Below, in pieces: positions 1 to 7,894 of a stretch of 64,000 nt of DNA. A program made the position numbers and the translations under genes. The notes beneath the pieces are model-generated. The model saw only the letters and a list, made by a program, of their open reading frames with translations. It searched no databases and was not told the origin of the DNA. Each line of letters starts with the position of its first letter. The first letter of the stretch is position 1. The stretch covers positions 273,079-337,078 of the forward strand of contig NZ_LT977072.1 of the NCBI RefSeq assembly GCF_900250075.1. Direction: 5' to 3'. Source of the stretch: Cupriavidus taiwanensis. GTDB taxonomy: Bacteria; Pseudomonadota; Gammaproteobacteria; Burkholderiales; Burkholderiaceae.

Positions 1-1410
1 CTCCATGCCGTCGATGGCCGCTACCGTCATGCCGATCGTCAGCTGCTGGCGCCGTCCGACGCCCATGCCGTGGACCGCCGTGAGGCAGCCCTGCAGGGTC
101 GAGGATGGTTTCTGTTCGGTGAGCTTCTCAAAGAACTTGCCCATCACGTCGCCGCTGATGTTGCGCGACAGCCCGTGCATGGCGATTGACAGGAGATAGG
201 CATTGGCCTGCTCGGCGTTCTGCGCGACCTCCTTGCGCAGGGCCTTGCGCCAGAGTTCGGTGCGGTACTGCTTCACCTTCTCCGACTCGCTGATCACCGT
301 GACAGGCTTCTCTGCGGCCGCGGAGGATTTATCGCCCTTCGTTGCCGCCGCCGGCTTGCCAGCGCCCTGCTTCCCAGCAGGTGCCTTGGCGGCGTCACGT
401 TCTGCCTTGATTCGGGCTGCCACCTTCTGCTGGTTGCAGGCCGTATCGAAGCATTGACCGCTGAACACCTTGCCCATGGAATCCGGCAGGCCGCTCACCG
501 CGGCACCGAAATTCTGGCAGGCATGGCACGCCTTGGCTTGTTCCTCGCCTACGCCGGTCGGGCCATCCACTTTCAGCTGAATGCGGGTATGGTTGTCGCC
601 GGTGCGAACGATGCGCACGATCGGGAACTCTTCCTTGAGCCCGTAGGCAATGCCTTCGAGCTTGCGGTCGTTCTTTTCGTTGTAGCAGGCCCTGTTGGTG
701 CAGTTGCCGGTGGCGATTGCCTCACCGAACATCTCCGTCTGCAACGAGGAGTTATGCGGGCAGGCGGCACAGTCGGACTTGTCGAAGATGGCCGATTCCA
801 GGCTGCACGCGGCCGCCTCGATAGTCTTCTTCAACTCCACCACCGACTTCTTTTCGCTGACGATGACCGGCAGGAGCTTGTCCTGCTTGTCCTTGGCAAG
901 CGTAGCCAGCAGTTCGGCATGGCCGAGCTGGATGACACGCGTGTTCAGTGCCTCCAGGACGGATTCGCTGCAATTCAGCAGCGCAAGGCGCTTGTCGAGC
1001 GTTGAGCGCGACCAGCCAAGGACGCGGGCCGCCTCGTCACGGTTTCCCTTCAACAGGCCAACGATGTGCGACGCCGCCACGGCCTCCTCGGAGGGCGCCA
1101 TGTCGGCACGCTGCACGTTCTCGATCAACGCCAGGCGGTCTGCATCGGCGTCAGTCAGCACCTTCAGGGTGACGGGGATCTGGTATTCCTCGCCATGGGC
1201 TGCCAGTGCGGCGCGGTAGCGGCGTTCACCTGCCACCACTTCGTACTCATGCCCATTCTCATCGTCCTCAATGGGACGGATCAGAATCGGCTGGACGACA
1301 CCATCCAGGCGGATGGATTCGGTCAGCTCAGCCATCTGGACAGGATCGAAGTACTTGCGCGGATTACGGCCAGGACGGATCTTGCCAATGACAACAGTGG
1401 GGTTTTGCAT
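1..1410 (-). CDS. PRTRC-type ParB-family protein (partial, runs off left edge)
   Basis: This is a homologue of the ParB/Spo0J DNA-binding partition proteins. It is read leftward and cut by the window edge, so the first 470 codons are seen. The N-terminus has the ParB fold with VAGERRYRAAL near residues 58-68, then ENVQRADM and a helix-turn-helix around EAARVLGWSRSTLDKRL. Beyond about residue 190 it departs from ordinary ParB: a cysteine-rich part carries CAACPHNS, CTNRAC, CHACQNF and FDTACNQQK, followed by an Ala/Lys-rich linker. That layout is known from the ParB-related protein of PRTRC plasmid cassettes. No ThiF-like or other PRTRC partner is visible, but they could lie past the edge. ATG at 1410 is the natural start. 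The gene has its own promoter and structured leader (1451-1608). A second, conventional parAB lies at 57-59 kb, so this is not the main partition ParB. Confidence 0.75.
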   Translation of the reverse strand, partial: MQNPTVVIGKIRPGRNPRKYFDPVQMAELTESIRLDGVVQPILIRPIEDDENGHEYEVVAGERRYRAALAAHGEEYQIPVTLKVLTDADADRLALIENVQRADMAPSEEAVAASHIVGLLKGNRDEAARVLGWSRSTLDKRLALLNCSESVLEALNTRVIQLGHAELLATLAKDKQDKLLPVIVSEKKSVVELKKTIEAAACSLESAIFDKSDCAACPHNSSLQTEMFGEAIATGNCTNRACYNEKNDRKLEGIAYGLKEEFPIVRIVRTGDNHTRIQLKVDGPTGVGEEQAKACHACQNFGAAVSGLPDSMGKVFSGQCFDTACNQQKVAARIKAERDAAKAPAGKQGAGKPAAATKGDKSSAAAEKPVTVISESEKVKQYRTELWRKALRKEVAQNAEQANAYLLSIAMHGLSRNISGDVMGKFFEKLTEQKPSSTLQGCLTAVHGMGVGRRQQLTIGMTVAAIDGME

Positions 1411-1450
1411 CTTTTGGGTTCTCCGGGACGGAATGGGGAACCCGTTGCCG

Positions 1451-1472
1451 CACCGGGAACAGGTTCCCGGTG
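1451..1472 (-). promoter_or_regulatory. Perfect 5'-UTR hairpin of the ParB-like gene
   Basis: Ten-base arms CACCGGGAAC (1451-1460) and GTTCCCGGTG (1463-1472) are exact inverse complements around a 2-base centre, 41 bases before the start codon. A further hairpin, GCCCC-AAAA-GGGGC, sits at 1528-1541 in the same leader. It could be an operator or an RNA structure controlling translation or ssDNA folding. Confidence 0.6.
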
Positions 1473-1546
1473 GGATGGAAAGGTGGGCTGGCCCGGCAAA
1501 GCGGGAGGCCACCAAACTGCAGAAGCTGGCCCCAAAAGGGGCGAAG

Positions 1547-1608
1547 GTCGATGCGTCTTGGACGCGGAAAGCGTTGAAAGGATAGCCGAACTCACCCTCC
1601 CCGATCAA
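1547..1608 (-). promoter_or_regulatory. Promoter with repeated stem-loop/ATCGAC leader element (copy A)
   Basis: On the minus strand a -35-like TTGATC (1603-1608), an 18-base spacer and a -10-like TATCCT (1579-1584) are followed after 13 bases by a stem-loop GCGTC-CAA-GACGC (1553-1565) and then ATCGAC (1547-1552). It drives the ParB-like gene. The same arrangement recurs at 3135-3197, 13218-13279, 18353-18390 and 20944-21002. Confidence 0.6.
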
Positions 1609-1657
1609 TAGCCGCGCGCCGGCCCGCCGTTCTGGCGTTGGGACAGGCAAAAAAAAA

Positions 1658-1676
1658 AGCCCTCACGTGGAGGGCT
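1658..1676 (-). terminator. Rho-independent terminator after the methylase-like gene
   Basis: On the minus strand AGCCCTC-CACGT-GAGGGCT is followed by a long run of T (complement of the A-run at 1650-1658). It lies just downstream of the leftward gene ending at 1782 and insulates it from the ParB-like promoter. Confidence 0.85.
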
Positions 1677-1781
1677 GAGTGCATCTGAGAGGGTTTCCGT
1701 AGCGGGGGCTACGGAAACCATCATAAGGGCCATGCCGTACCGGCTGACACCCAAAAGCTCGCCAATTTCGACGTGCTTTCT

Positions 1782-2708
1782 TCAGAACAGCGCAAGCTGA
1801 TCGTCAGGAACGAAGATTCGCGGGACGGACCTGGCCGCTGCCCGTTGCATCAGAGATGCGTCGAGTTCCAGCGCCCCTGACTCAACATCCTGCGATTGGG
1901 ACTTGCTCAATGCTTCAGAGGAGTTTTCATGATCCCGTTCGGGCATGGTCGAGACCTCCGCCCGCGCCTGGGATGCCCGCTTTCGACGTAGCTTCGCGCC
2001 CCATCCCCCGAGGATGTGGGCTGGCGTAAACCAGCTCGACCACGCTTCCACGCTCAGCGCATTGCCATGGATGACAATGGCCGGGATGTGGAGCAGCGAC
2101 AGCTGCAGATACGTCATGTGAACGCACCGTGCATCGATATCGATGCACGTAGCATGCATCGTTTGCTGGTAATTGCGGCCGGCGTCATGCAGCGCATCAG
2201 CACAGGCAATGACCATGCCGCCGGCACCGCATGCCGGCTCCTCGATCGTGACAAATCCGTCTCGATCGACGTACGGGTTGCCGTCGCGAACGTTGATACC
2301 CGCCATCAGCCGCGAAACGGTGTATGGCGTGAAGAACTGGCCCGCGCGCTCATTGCCAAGGTCGAGCATCATGTAGGTCTGCCCGAGGATATCGGCTAAG
2401 CCATCCCCGTTCGGAACCAGGCGCTGAACCCGATCCTCAAACGTCATGGTGAGCGCACCTAGCATCTCGGAAAACTTGCTCAGTTCGGCGCGATCGTACT
2501 TCTTCGCGATCTCAAGATAGCGCTTCTCACGCGGGTCATAGTGGTGTCGGTCAACAGCGTTGCTAATCGCCAGGGCCGACATCTCCACAAAATCTGAGAA
2601 GACATCGTTGGTGCTATGCCGATAGCCGAACGACTTGATGAGCGATAACAGCTCTTGATGAGGATCGGTCGCGTTGACCTCGAACTTGCGTTTGGCGGCG
2701 CGACTCAT
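1782..2708 (-). CDS. N6-adenine DNA methylase-like protein lacking motif IV
   Basis: This 308-residue protein resembles the HsdM-type N6 DNA methylases that use S-adenosylmethionine. It has the pre-motif GQFFTPYTVSRLM (about residue 122) and motif I EPACGAGG (about residue 156), followed by CIDIDARCVHMTYLQL and HGNAL. The catalytic motif IV (NPPF/NPPY), expected after GNAL, is absent: the chain goes on as WSSWFTPAHILGGWGAK and then into a low-complexity tail. No specificity or restriction subunit is next to it. It may be a cofactor-binding protein without methylation activity, for example an anti-restriction decoy, or its catalytic motif may be unusual. The role is inference. The start ATG at 2708 gives a full-length N-terminus, and a strong terminator follows at 1658-1676. 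Confidence 0.7.
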   Translation of the reverse strand: MSRAAKRKFEVNATDPHQELLSLIKSFGYRHSTNDVFSDFVEMSALAISNAVDRHHYDPREKRYLEIAKKYDRAELSKFSEMLGALTMTFEDRVQRLVPNGDGLADILGQTYMMLDLGNERAGQFFTPYTVSRLMAGINVRDGNPYVDRDGFVTIEEPACGAGGMVIACADALHDAGRNYQQTMHATCIDIDARCVHMTYLQLSLLHIPAIVIHGNALSVEAWSSWFTPAHILGGWGAKLRRKRASQARAEVSTMPERDHENSSEALSKSQSQDVESGALELDASLMQRAAARSVPRIFVPDDQLALF

Positions 2709-2771
2709 CCCTGCACCTCACGCAGAAATGGGTACGCAGAGCGATTCGATCTACTGGGTTGGGGAGGCAGG

Positions 2772-2808
2772 TGGGGAAACATGTTCCGAAAGGCCGGGAA
2801 AGTACTTC
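2772..2808. promoter_or_regulatory. Two GGGAA/TTCCC palindromes between leftward genes
   Basis: GGGGAAACATGTTCC (2773-2787) and CCGGGAA-AGTAC-TTCCCGG (about 2793-2811) lie between the small membrane-protein gene and the methylase-like gene. They are about 65-105 bases upstream of the latter. The second hairpin may also act as a weak terminator for the gene above it. The function is not established. Confidence 0.35.
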
Positions 2809-2843
2809 CCGGCGGGTAGGAGCTGGCCGGTGACCTGGTAAGG

Positions 2844-3053
2844 TCAGGCGGCGGTGGCAGGCTTGGGATCCAGATTCAGCAGCTTCGCGAGAAGCCAGCT
2901 GATCAGAACCAGAAACTCGATTTCGGCAACGATGTGCAATTGCATTGCGGCAAGACGATCGTCACCAGTGGTCACAACGAAATACAGCGCCGCGAACAGG
3001 TTCAGAACCGTCGCGAGGACGGCCAGCGTGCTGGTACGGGAGGAGATAAGCAT
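2844..3053 (-). CDS. Small two-helix membrane protein, unknown function
   Basis: This encodes 69 residues with two hydrophobic segments: LAVLATVLNLFAALYFVV near residues 10-27, and FLVLISWLLAKLL near residues 46-59. It is probably an inner-membrane hairpin protein with an Arg/Asp-rich loop (TGDDRLAAMQLHIVAE). The Shine-Dalgarno GGAG sits inside an inverted repeat, GGCTCC-ATTTCC-GGAGCC, complementary to 3059-3076, so ribosome access may be structurally controlled. It is preceded by the hairpin at 3080-3103 and by promoter copy B at 3135-3197. I do not recognise the family. Confidence 0.55.
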   Translation of the reverse strand: MLISSRTSTLAVLATVLNLFAALYFVVTTGDDRLAAMQLHIVAEIEFLVLISWLLAKLLNLDPKPATAA

Positions 3054-3058
3054 GGACA

Positions 3059-3103
3059 GGCTCCGGAAATGGAGCCTTCCCCATTGGGAAAAGCCCCAAT
3101 GGG
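3059..3103 (-). promoter_or_regulatory. Tandem leader hairpins masking the ribosome-binding site
   Basis: Two perfect inverted repeats precede the start at 3053: GGCTCC/GGAGCC (3059-3064 and 3071-3076), which holds the Shine-Dalgarno bases in one arm, and CCCATTGGG/CCCAATGGG (3080-3088 and 3095-3103). Confidence 0.5.
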
Positions 3104-3134
3104 TGGAAAAGCAGATGGCCGGTACGCCGGCAAG

Positions 3135-3197
3135 GTCGATGCGCTGAAAGCGCGGAGAATCGGGCGGATATTACAGCGAATTGACGCCGATGGACAA
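3135..3197 (-). promoter_or_regulatory. Promoter with repeated stem-loop/ATCGAC leader element (copy B)
   Basis: The minus strand shows TTGTCC (3192-3197), 18 bases, TAATAT (3168-3173), 14 bases, the stem-loop GCGCT-TTC-AGCGC (3141-3153) and ATCGAC (3135-3140). Compared with copy A the stem sequence differs but pairs perfectly, while ATCGAC is unchanged. Confidence 0.6.
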
Positions 3198-3211
3198 GAC
3201 CCGGGGCGCGG

Positions 3212-3724
3212 TCAACCTTCAGCGCGCCGCCGTCGGCTCGCTTCTCGCAGGCGATTGATGACATCCCAGCGGCGCAGGTCAACCTCTTCCGGGTTCTCCA
3301 GGTTCGAGTGATCCAGTATCGGACCGTCATCGCCAAACGGCGTGTAGTCTTCGGGCAGTTTGCCCTCCTCCTTCAGCCGCGCGGCCTGCAGTTTTGACAG
3401 CCCGTGGCTGGTTTCGCTGATCGCAACGTAGTCCCAGCGCTGCGGCACCGCGGCTTCGGAGAACCAGTCGTCGCCCTCCCCCGTCGCAACGAGAGCGACG
3501 ACGTCATAGACACTGCCTGTCGACGAGGGCAGCGCCCTGACCTCGAAGCGAACGACCTCCGGCCGTGGATGCCAGAACACCCGATCCAGATAGCGTTTGA
3601 ACGTGAAGGCATCCAGGCGCGCGATCTCCCCGTATTGCGGGTCCCCCGGAGGGATGAACTCGCGCTCGCCGGCAGGCCGGGTGCCGAGGGACACTTCGCG
3701 AAAGCTGGTGGTGGGGGACGCCAT
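3212..3724 (-). CDS. Hypothetical soluble protein
   Basis: This encodes 170 residues from the ATG at 3724. Longer versions would need a TTG start, so the ATG is preferred, although its ribosome-binding site is weak (ACGGAAAACG). The sequence is polar, with no signal peptide or membrane segment, and ends in an Arg-rich tail (NRLREASRRRRAEG). Runs such as FKRYLDRVFWHPRPEVVRF and DWFSEAAVPQRWDYVAI suggest a folded alpha/beta protein. I do not recognise the family. It is transcribed away from the helicase block that starts at 3886, and the 160-base gap between them must hold both promoters. Confidence 0.5.
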   Translation of the reverse strand: MASPTTSFREVSLGTRPAGEREFIPPGDPQYGEIARLDAFTFKRYLDRVFWHPRPEVVRFEVRALPSSTGSVYDVVALVATGEGDDWFSEAAVPQRWDYVAISETSHGLSKLQAARLKEEGKLPEDYTPFGDDGPILDHSNLENPEEVDLRRWDVINRLREASRRRRAEG

Positions 3725-3885
3725 GACGTTTTCCGTAAAAGATGGCCCCAATTCTATAGCTTTCACCGACAACTACTGCCGGCCGGGCCGGGAGAATAGC
3801 GTTTGGCAAACCTCGTCCGTCGGGCGCCTTGACTTCGGTGCGGGGCCGGTATCTTGGTCTTAGACCATCCAACTTCTTGCCGCCC

Positions 3886-4329
3886 ATGCGATTCACCCGA
3901 CTCGGACGCCACGACCCCATCGACTTTAACGCCCGCCGCGTGGCCGCCTTCGCGCGCAAACAGCAGCGCGAGCGCGACCGATACCCGCTCTTCACGGAAC
4001 ACGTGGCCGCCGAACAGCACTCCGCCGACGAGGAACTGGCCCGCCGCCAACGGCGCTCCGACAGGCTCGAAACGGCGATGCGCACACTACACGCCCGCGT
4101 CTGGCGCGAGAAGCGCGCTGTCTACTTCTCGCTGACGGCCGAGCAGCGGACGGATATTCGCACCAAGTGGCTGGCGTGGACCGGCCCCACCACCGCCCTC
4201 TACTTCGCCTACATCGTGGACACCGTCAGTGGCGAGGCTGCGCAACGCGCCGCAGCCTCCCGCGAACACGCGCTGACCATCAGGCGACGGGTCCTTGCGA
4301 GCCTGCCAGAACAACTGGAGATGGCATGA
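3886..4329 (+). CDS. Hypothetical basic protein, first gene of helicase cassette
   Basis: This encodes 147 residues from the ATG at 3886 and is rich in Arg, Glu and Ala (AAFARKQQRERDRYPLF, RRQRRSDRLETAM), which suggests long helices. A slightly hydrophobic stretch TGPTTALYFAYIVDTVSG lies near residue 105. No known domain is recognised. Its stop codon overlaps the start of the helicase gene (ATGA at 4326-4329), so the two are translationally coupled and probably act together. Confidence 0.55.
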   Translation: MRFTRLGRHDPIDFNARRVAAFARKQQRERDRYPLFTEHVAAEQHSADEELARRQRRSDRLETAMRTLHARVWREKRAVYFSLTAEQRTDIRTKWLAWTGPTTALYFAYIVDTVSGEAAQRAAASREHALTIRRRVLASLPEQLEMA

Positions 4330-5786
4330 CGCCTACCGACGAACAAGAGCGTGTCGTCGAGGCGGTACGCGCCGGTGGTGCCCTCAAGGTAAAGGCGTAC
4401 GCCGGCGCCGGCAAGACTTCCACGTTGCGCATGGCCGCAGAGGCTCGCGGCCGCGCCCGGGGCCTCTATCTCGCATTCAACAAGGACATTGCGACCGAAG
4501 CCGCCAGCAAGTTCCCGTCCAACACCCGCTGCCGGACCGTACATTCGATCGCCTACGGTGCCACCCGTCCCGAAATCACCCGCAAGCTCAAGAATCCGGT
4601 CGAGCCACCCCATCAGCTGGCCTTGCGCTACAGCCTGGGCCCGATTCGCCTGCCCACCACCATCGGCAAGGATCTGGAGCTGAGCGCCAGCAAGGTCGCT
4701 CGGATGGTGATGGACGGCGCGGCGCGCTTCTGCCGCTCCGCGCAGGGCGAGCCGCTCGCCTGGCATATCCCCGTCGAGCCCATCATCCGGGAAGAGGAAG
4801 CCGAGCACCTGCGCGAATCCCTGCTCCCGCACGTCCATCGGCTGTGGCAGGAATACTGCGATCCCGCGACGCCATCGGCCATCACCCACGACGTGTATGT
4901 GAAGCTTTGGGAGCGAAGCCGCCCGACGATTGGTGCGGACTTCATCCTGTTCGACGAGGCGCAGGATGCCGACGGCCTGATACTGTCGGTGCTGCGCGCC
5001 CAGCAGGCGCAAGTGGTCTATGTGGGGGACCCCTACCAACAGATCTATGAGTGGCGCGGCGCAGTCAATGCGATGGACCACATTCGGGCGCCCGAGCGTT
5101 CGCTCACCGAATCTTTCCGGTTTGGACCGGCGATCGCCCAGCTGGCAAGCCGGGTGCTCAAGCTGATGGACGAAGACGTGCCGGTCCGGGGCCAGGATCA
5201 CATCGAGTCCCGGATTCTGCAGGACTCCACGCCGGGACATGACCGCTTCGACGCCATCCTGTGCCGCAAGAACGCCACGGTGCTGACCCACCTCGCCCAA
5301 GGTATTGCCCGCGGCGACAAAGTCGCCGTGCGCGCCAATGTCGAGGAACTCAAGGCCTTCGCCGACGGCGCCGAATTGCTGATGCGCGGCCAGCGCATTG
5401 GTTACCCCGCCACGCTGGCACTCTTCGAGTCCTGGGAGGAGGTCCAGGAGCACGCCGAATCGTTCGCCGGGCGGGACCTGCAGCCGCTGGTGAAGCTGAT
5501 CGACAACGAGGGAGTGGACTACCTGCGCCTGATCCTCACTCGGGTGTTCCCCGAAGCCGACGCCGACTACATCGTCAGCACCGTGCACCGGGCCAAGGGC
5601 CTGGAGTGGGATCGGGTTCACCTCGCCGGCGACTTCAAGTTCAAGAGCAACGACGAAGGCGACTTGAGCATGTCGCCGGAAGAAATGCGGCTGCTGTATG
5701 TCGCGATGACCCGGGCCAAGCAGCTGCTGGACATCAGCGAGATTCGCCGCGACCTGTACACCATGTTCCGTGACGCCGGAGTTTAG
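4326..5786 (+). CDS. UvrD/Rep-family superfamily 1 helicase
   Basis: This is a 486-residue ATP-dependent DNA helicase of superfamily 1. The motifs are in order: Walker A AYAGAGKTSTL (about residue 25), Walker B DEAQDAD (about 211), motif III GDPYQQIYEWRGA (about 236), motif V STVHRAKGLEWD (about 418) and motif VI YVAMTRAK (about 458). It is compact compared with UvrD (about 720 residues), so the accessory 1B/2B subdomains are reduced. The ATG at 4326 overlaps the previous stop. A good ribosome-binding site leads into the DUF1173 gene 9 bases later. The neighbours suggest a helicase plus nuclease-like partner acting on DNA ends, but substrate and role are unknown. Confidence 0.85.
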   Translation: MTPTDEQERVVEAVRAGGALKVKAYAGAGKTSTLRMAAEARGRARGLYLAFNKDIATEAASKFPSNTRCRTVHSIAYGATRPEITRKLKNPVEPPHQLALRYSLGPIRLPTTIGKDLELSASKVARMVMDGAARFCRSAQGEPLAWHIPVEPIIREEEAEHLRESLLPHVHRLWQEYCDPATPSAITHDVYVKLWERSRPTIGADFILFDEAQDADGLILSVLRAQQAQVVYVGDPYQQIYEWRGAVNAMDHIRAPERSLTESFRFGPAIAQLASRVLKLMDEDVPVRGQDHIESRILQDSTPGHDRFDAILCRKNATVLTHLAQGIARGDKVAVRANVEELKAFADGAELLMRGQRIGYPATLALFESWEEVQEHAESFAGRDLQPLVKLIDNEGVDYLRLILTRVFPEADADYIVSTVHRAKGLEWDRVHLAGDFKFKSNDEGDLSMSPEEMRLLYVAMTRAKQLLDISEIRRDLYTMFRDAGV

Positions 5787-5795
5787 GAGGAGCCC

Positions 5796-7010
5796 ATGAT
5801 CACCGTGCGGGTTGGCAACAGCGAGTTGCCACTTGAAGATGTGTTGGAAAACCCCGGTCGGCATTCCCGCCTGCTGGAACGCGCGAAGACCACACAAGGC
5901 TTTGCCGAGTGCGGTTGCACGGCCGGGCGCCCACGACCCAAGCTGGTCATCCGGCGCCACCGCGAGATCTTCCTGCTCGCGCGCTGGCCCGAACAGGCTC
6001 AGCTGCACGGCGATAGCTGCCCCTTCCAACGCCGCAACACCGGCAAAGGCGGTACCGGCACCGAACTGGACCCATTCCCCTTCCGCAACGGCGCGCTGGA
6101 TATCCGCCTTGAAGCGAGTCAGCGGATCAGCAGCCGCACGCCGGCGAAACCGGTGCAATCCAACCCCGAGGGCGAATCGAGGAAGCCGCAGCGGCGCACC
6201 GCAGGCCTGCTTGCCTTCCTTGAGTTCGCGTGGGAGCAGGCCGGGCTGAACCTCTGGCCCGGCACGGGCGGACGGGGGTGGAGCGCTTGCTGGTCCCACC
6301 TGAGCGCCGAGCTGGCGGATTGCCGCATCAATAGCCAGCCCGCCGACAAGACGCTCCATATCCTCGAGCGCTGGGACCCCGCGCGCAAAGCAGAGATCCT
6401 GGCGGAACTGGATGCGTGGCTGGCCAGGCTCACACCATCCGCCTCTGGTAGCCGGCGAGGCCTGCTGATCGCCGAGGTTGCGTCGCACGAGCCGTCGCAG
6501 TTCGGAGCAAAGTTCGTTCTCCGGCAAACGCAGCTGCGGTGCTTCATGAGCAGCGCGCTGTACGAGCGCCTGCAGCGCTCTTACGGACCGGCGTTGGCCG
6601 GGGCTGGCCAGCCGAATCTGCGATGTGTAGCCGTGTTCCTGGTCGAAAAGCCGGTTGACAGGAACTATCTCACGATCGTGGACGGCGCCGCGTTGCTGAC
6701 GAACGCGCAATTCCTGCCCTGCGACTCCACCTACGAAGTGGCGATGGCCGATCACCTGATCGGGCTACGCCGCGCTTTCCGCAAGCCGCTGCGCCACCTC
6801 GGCAACGCGCCCGTCCACCCGGATTTTGTCCTCACCGATACGGCTGCCGAGGTCATCATCGAAGTCCTTGGGCTCACCGGCAACCCGGAGTACGACGCCA
6901 GAACGGCGTCCAAGCGTGAGCACTACCGAAGCGCCGGCATGTCCGTGGTCGAATGGGAGGCGCCCACGCAGGCGCTGGATTCGGTCCAGCTGCCGCCGGC
7001 GGCGAAGTGA
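5796..7010 (+). CDS. DUF1173-family protein with nuclease-like C-terminus
   Basis: This is a 404-residue protein. The N-terminal part (ECGCTAGRPRPKLVIRR, FLLARWPEQAQLHGDSCPF) matches the pattern of plasmid-borne DUF1173 proteins, with Cys/His positions that may bind metal. Near the C-terminus, HPDFVL, then EVIIEVLG, then a Lys in SKREHYRS look like a PD-(D/E)xK nuclease core. That reading is inference from the motif. It follows the helicase by 9 bases with the ribosome-binding site AGGAGGAG, so the two are co-translated. It could be the nuclease arm of a helicase-nuclease pair. No biochemical role is established for the family. Confidence 0.6.
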   Translation: MITVRVGNSELPLEDVLENPGRHSRLLERAKTTQGFAECGCTAGRPRPKLVIRRHREIFLLARWPEQAQLHGDSCPFQRRNTGKGGTGTELDPFPFRNGALDIRLEASQRISSRTPAKPVQSNPEGESRKPQRRTAGLLAFLEFAWEQAGLNLWPGTGGRGWSACWSHLSAELADCRINSQPADKTLHILERWDPARKAEILAELDAWLARLTPSASGSRRGLLIAEVASHEPSQFGAKFVLRQTQLRCFMSSALYERLQRSYGPALAGAGQPNLRCVAVFLVEKPVDRNYLTIVDGAALLTNAQFLPCDSTYEVAMADHLIGLRRAFRKPLRHLGNAPVHPDFVLTDTAAEVIIEVLGLTGNPEYDARTASKREHYRSAGMSVVEWEAPTQALDSVQLPPAAK

Positions 7011-7023
7011 TCGGGGGCAGCCC

Positions 7024-7458
7024 ATGAAGCGTGACGACGCATCCCTCAACGACGAGTTGTTCCACCAGGCCGTCGAGCTGGTCCACCAGCACCGCGCGGC
7101 GTCGACTGCGCTCATCCAGCGCCATCTGCGGGTCGGCTGGCGAGCTGCAGAAGCACTGCTGCAACGTATGGCCACCGAGACGATGGCCGTGCGCAAGATG
7201 CAGAACGGCCTGTACCTCTACATCCACGGCCCCATTGGCGAGGAACTGGCGCGACTCACCGGCTTCGCCCAGGAGGTGTTGAGCGCGCTGACCACGGATC
7301 GGATCGACGCGGACCAACTGCGCGCGGCCGCGCTCCGGCACGGGCTTGCTGAAGAGGCGACAGTCTCCGCGCGTTGTGGCGACGGGTGCGCTTGCGCGAC
7401 GCTGTTCGAGTTCCCCGTCGTGTGCTTCCGGCCCAGTGCTGACCTGGCCGGGCGCTGA
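7024..7458 (+). CDS. Winged-helix protein resembling the FtsK gamma domain
   Basis: This encodes 144 residues. The first half, NDELFHQAVELVHQHRAAS then LIQRHLRVGWRAAEALLQRM, fits the pattern of the FtsK gamma winged helix, which reads short DNA motifs, but no motor domain is attached. The middle (ATETMAVRKMQNGLYLYI) could be the wing. The C-terminus has closely spaced cysteines (CGDGCACATLFEF). It starts 13 bases after the DUF1173 gene and belongs to the same transcription unit. A stand-alone DNA-binding regulator or targeting factor is plausible. Confidence 0.55.
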   Translation: MKRDDASLNDELFHQAVELVHQHRAASTALIQRHLRVGWRAAEALLQRMATETMAVRKMQNGLYLYIHGPIGEELARLTGFAQEVLSALTTDRIDADQLRAAALRHGLAEEATVSARCGDGCACATLFEFPVVCFRPSADLAGR

Positions 7459-7594
7459 GGGACCACCGGGATGGCGAGCCGGTATCCCTTTCCTTGACTT
7501 GCCTGTACGCGCTACGCTGGATCGCATCCAGTTCAAGCAACCCAACCGCGCCTTCCCCGTCCATGAAGGCATTGCGAGGCGAGGAGATTCGATA

Positions 7595-7894
7595 ATGCCC
7601 CTCTTCAACATAGAACTTGTTTACCGCGCCGTCATCCAAGGCGACGACGCCGAGGCAGCGTTGGCGACCGCCAGGCGCGAGCGCCGGGACATCGAGGGCG
7701 ATTGCGCCGAGCCGCGCTACGACCTGGCGGGCCAAGTGCGCGCGCCTGCCGACCTCAAGGACGGCTGGACCGAATCCGATACCCCGTACGGCGGCGACGG
7801 AGCGACTTCCATCGGCCACCTGTTGCTCGCCGCGGAGTGGCAACCAGACCGCGACACCCGTACGATCGACATGTTCGAGGGCATGCCGGCATGA
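7595..7894 (+). CDS. Small hypothetical protein upstream of the DUF5131 gene
   Basis: This encodes 99 residues from the ATG at 7595 with a strong ribosome-binding site (GAGGCGAGGAG). The start MPLFNIELVYRAVIQGDD, the acidic/polar middle and the end TIDMFEGMPA suggest a small alpha/beta protein. No family is recognised. The stop overlaps the next start (ATGA at 7891-7894), so it is coupled to the DUF5131 gene. The 136 bases before it hold no gene and may contain its promoter. Confidence 0.55.
   Translation: MPLFNIELVYRAVIQGDDAEAALATARRERRDIEGDCAEPRYDLAGQVRAPADLKDGWTESDTPYGGDGATSIGHLLLAAEWQPDRDTRTIDMFEGMPA

Noticed and set aside
2844-3053. Antitoxin/toxin pair with the neighbouring 170-residue gene
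   Set aside because: The genes have separate leaders, lie 158 bases apart and show no toxin or antitoxin motif.
4209-6755. An 848-codon open frame on the minus strand
   Set aside because: It lies opposite the helicase and DUF1173 genes, is rich in Arg/Gly/Ala/Pro, has no recognisable domain, and arises from G/C-biased third positions of the real genes.
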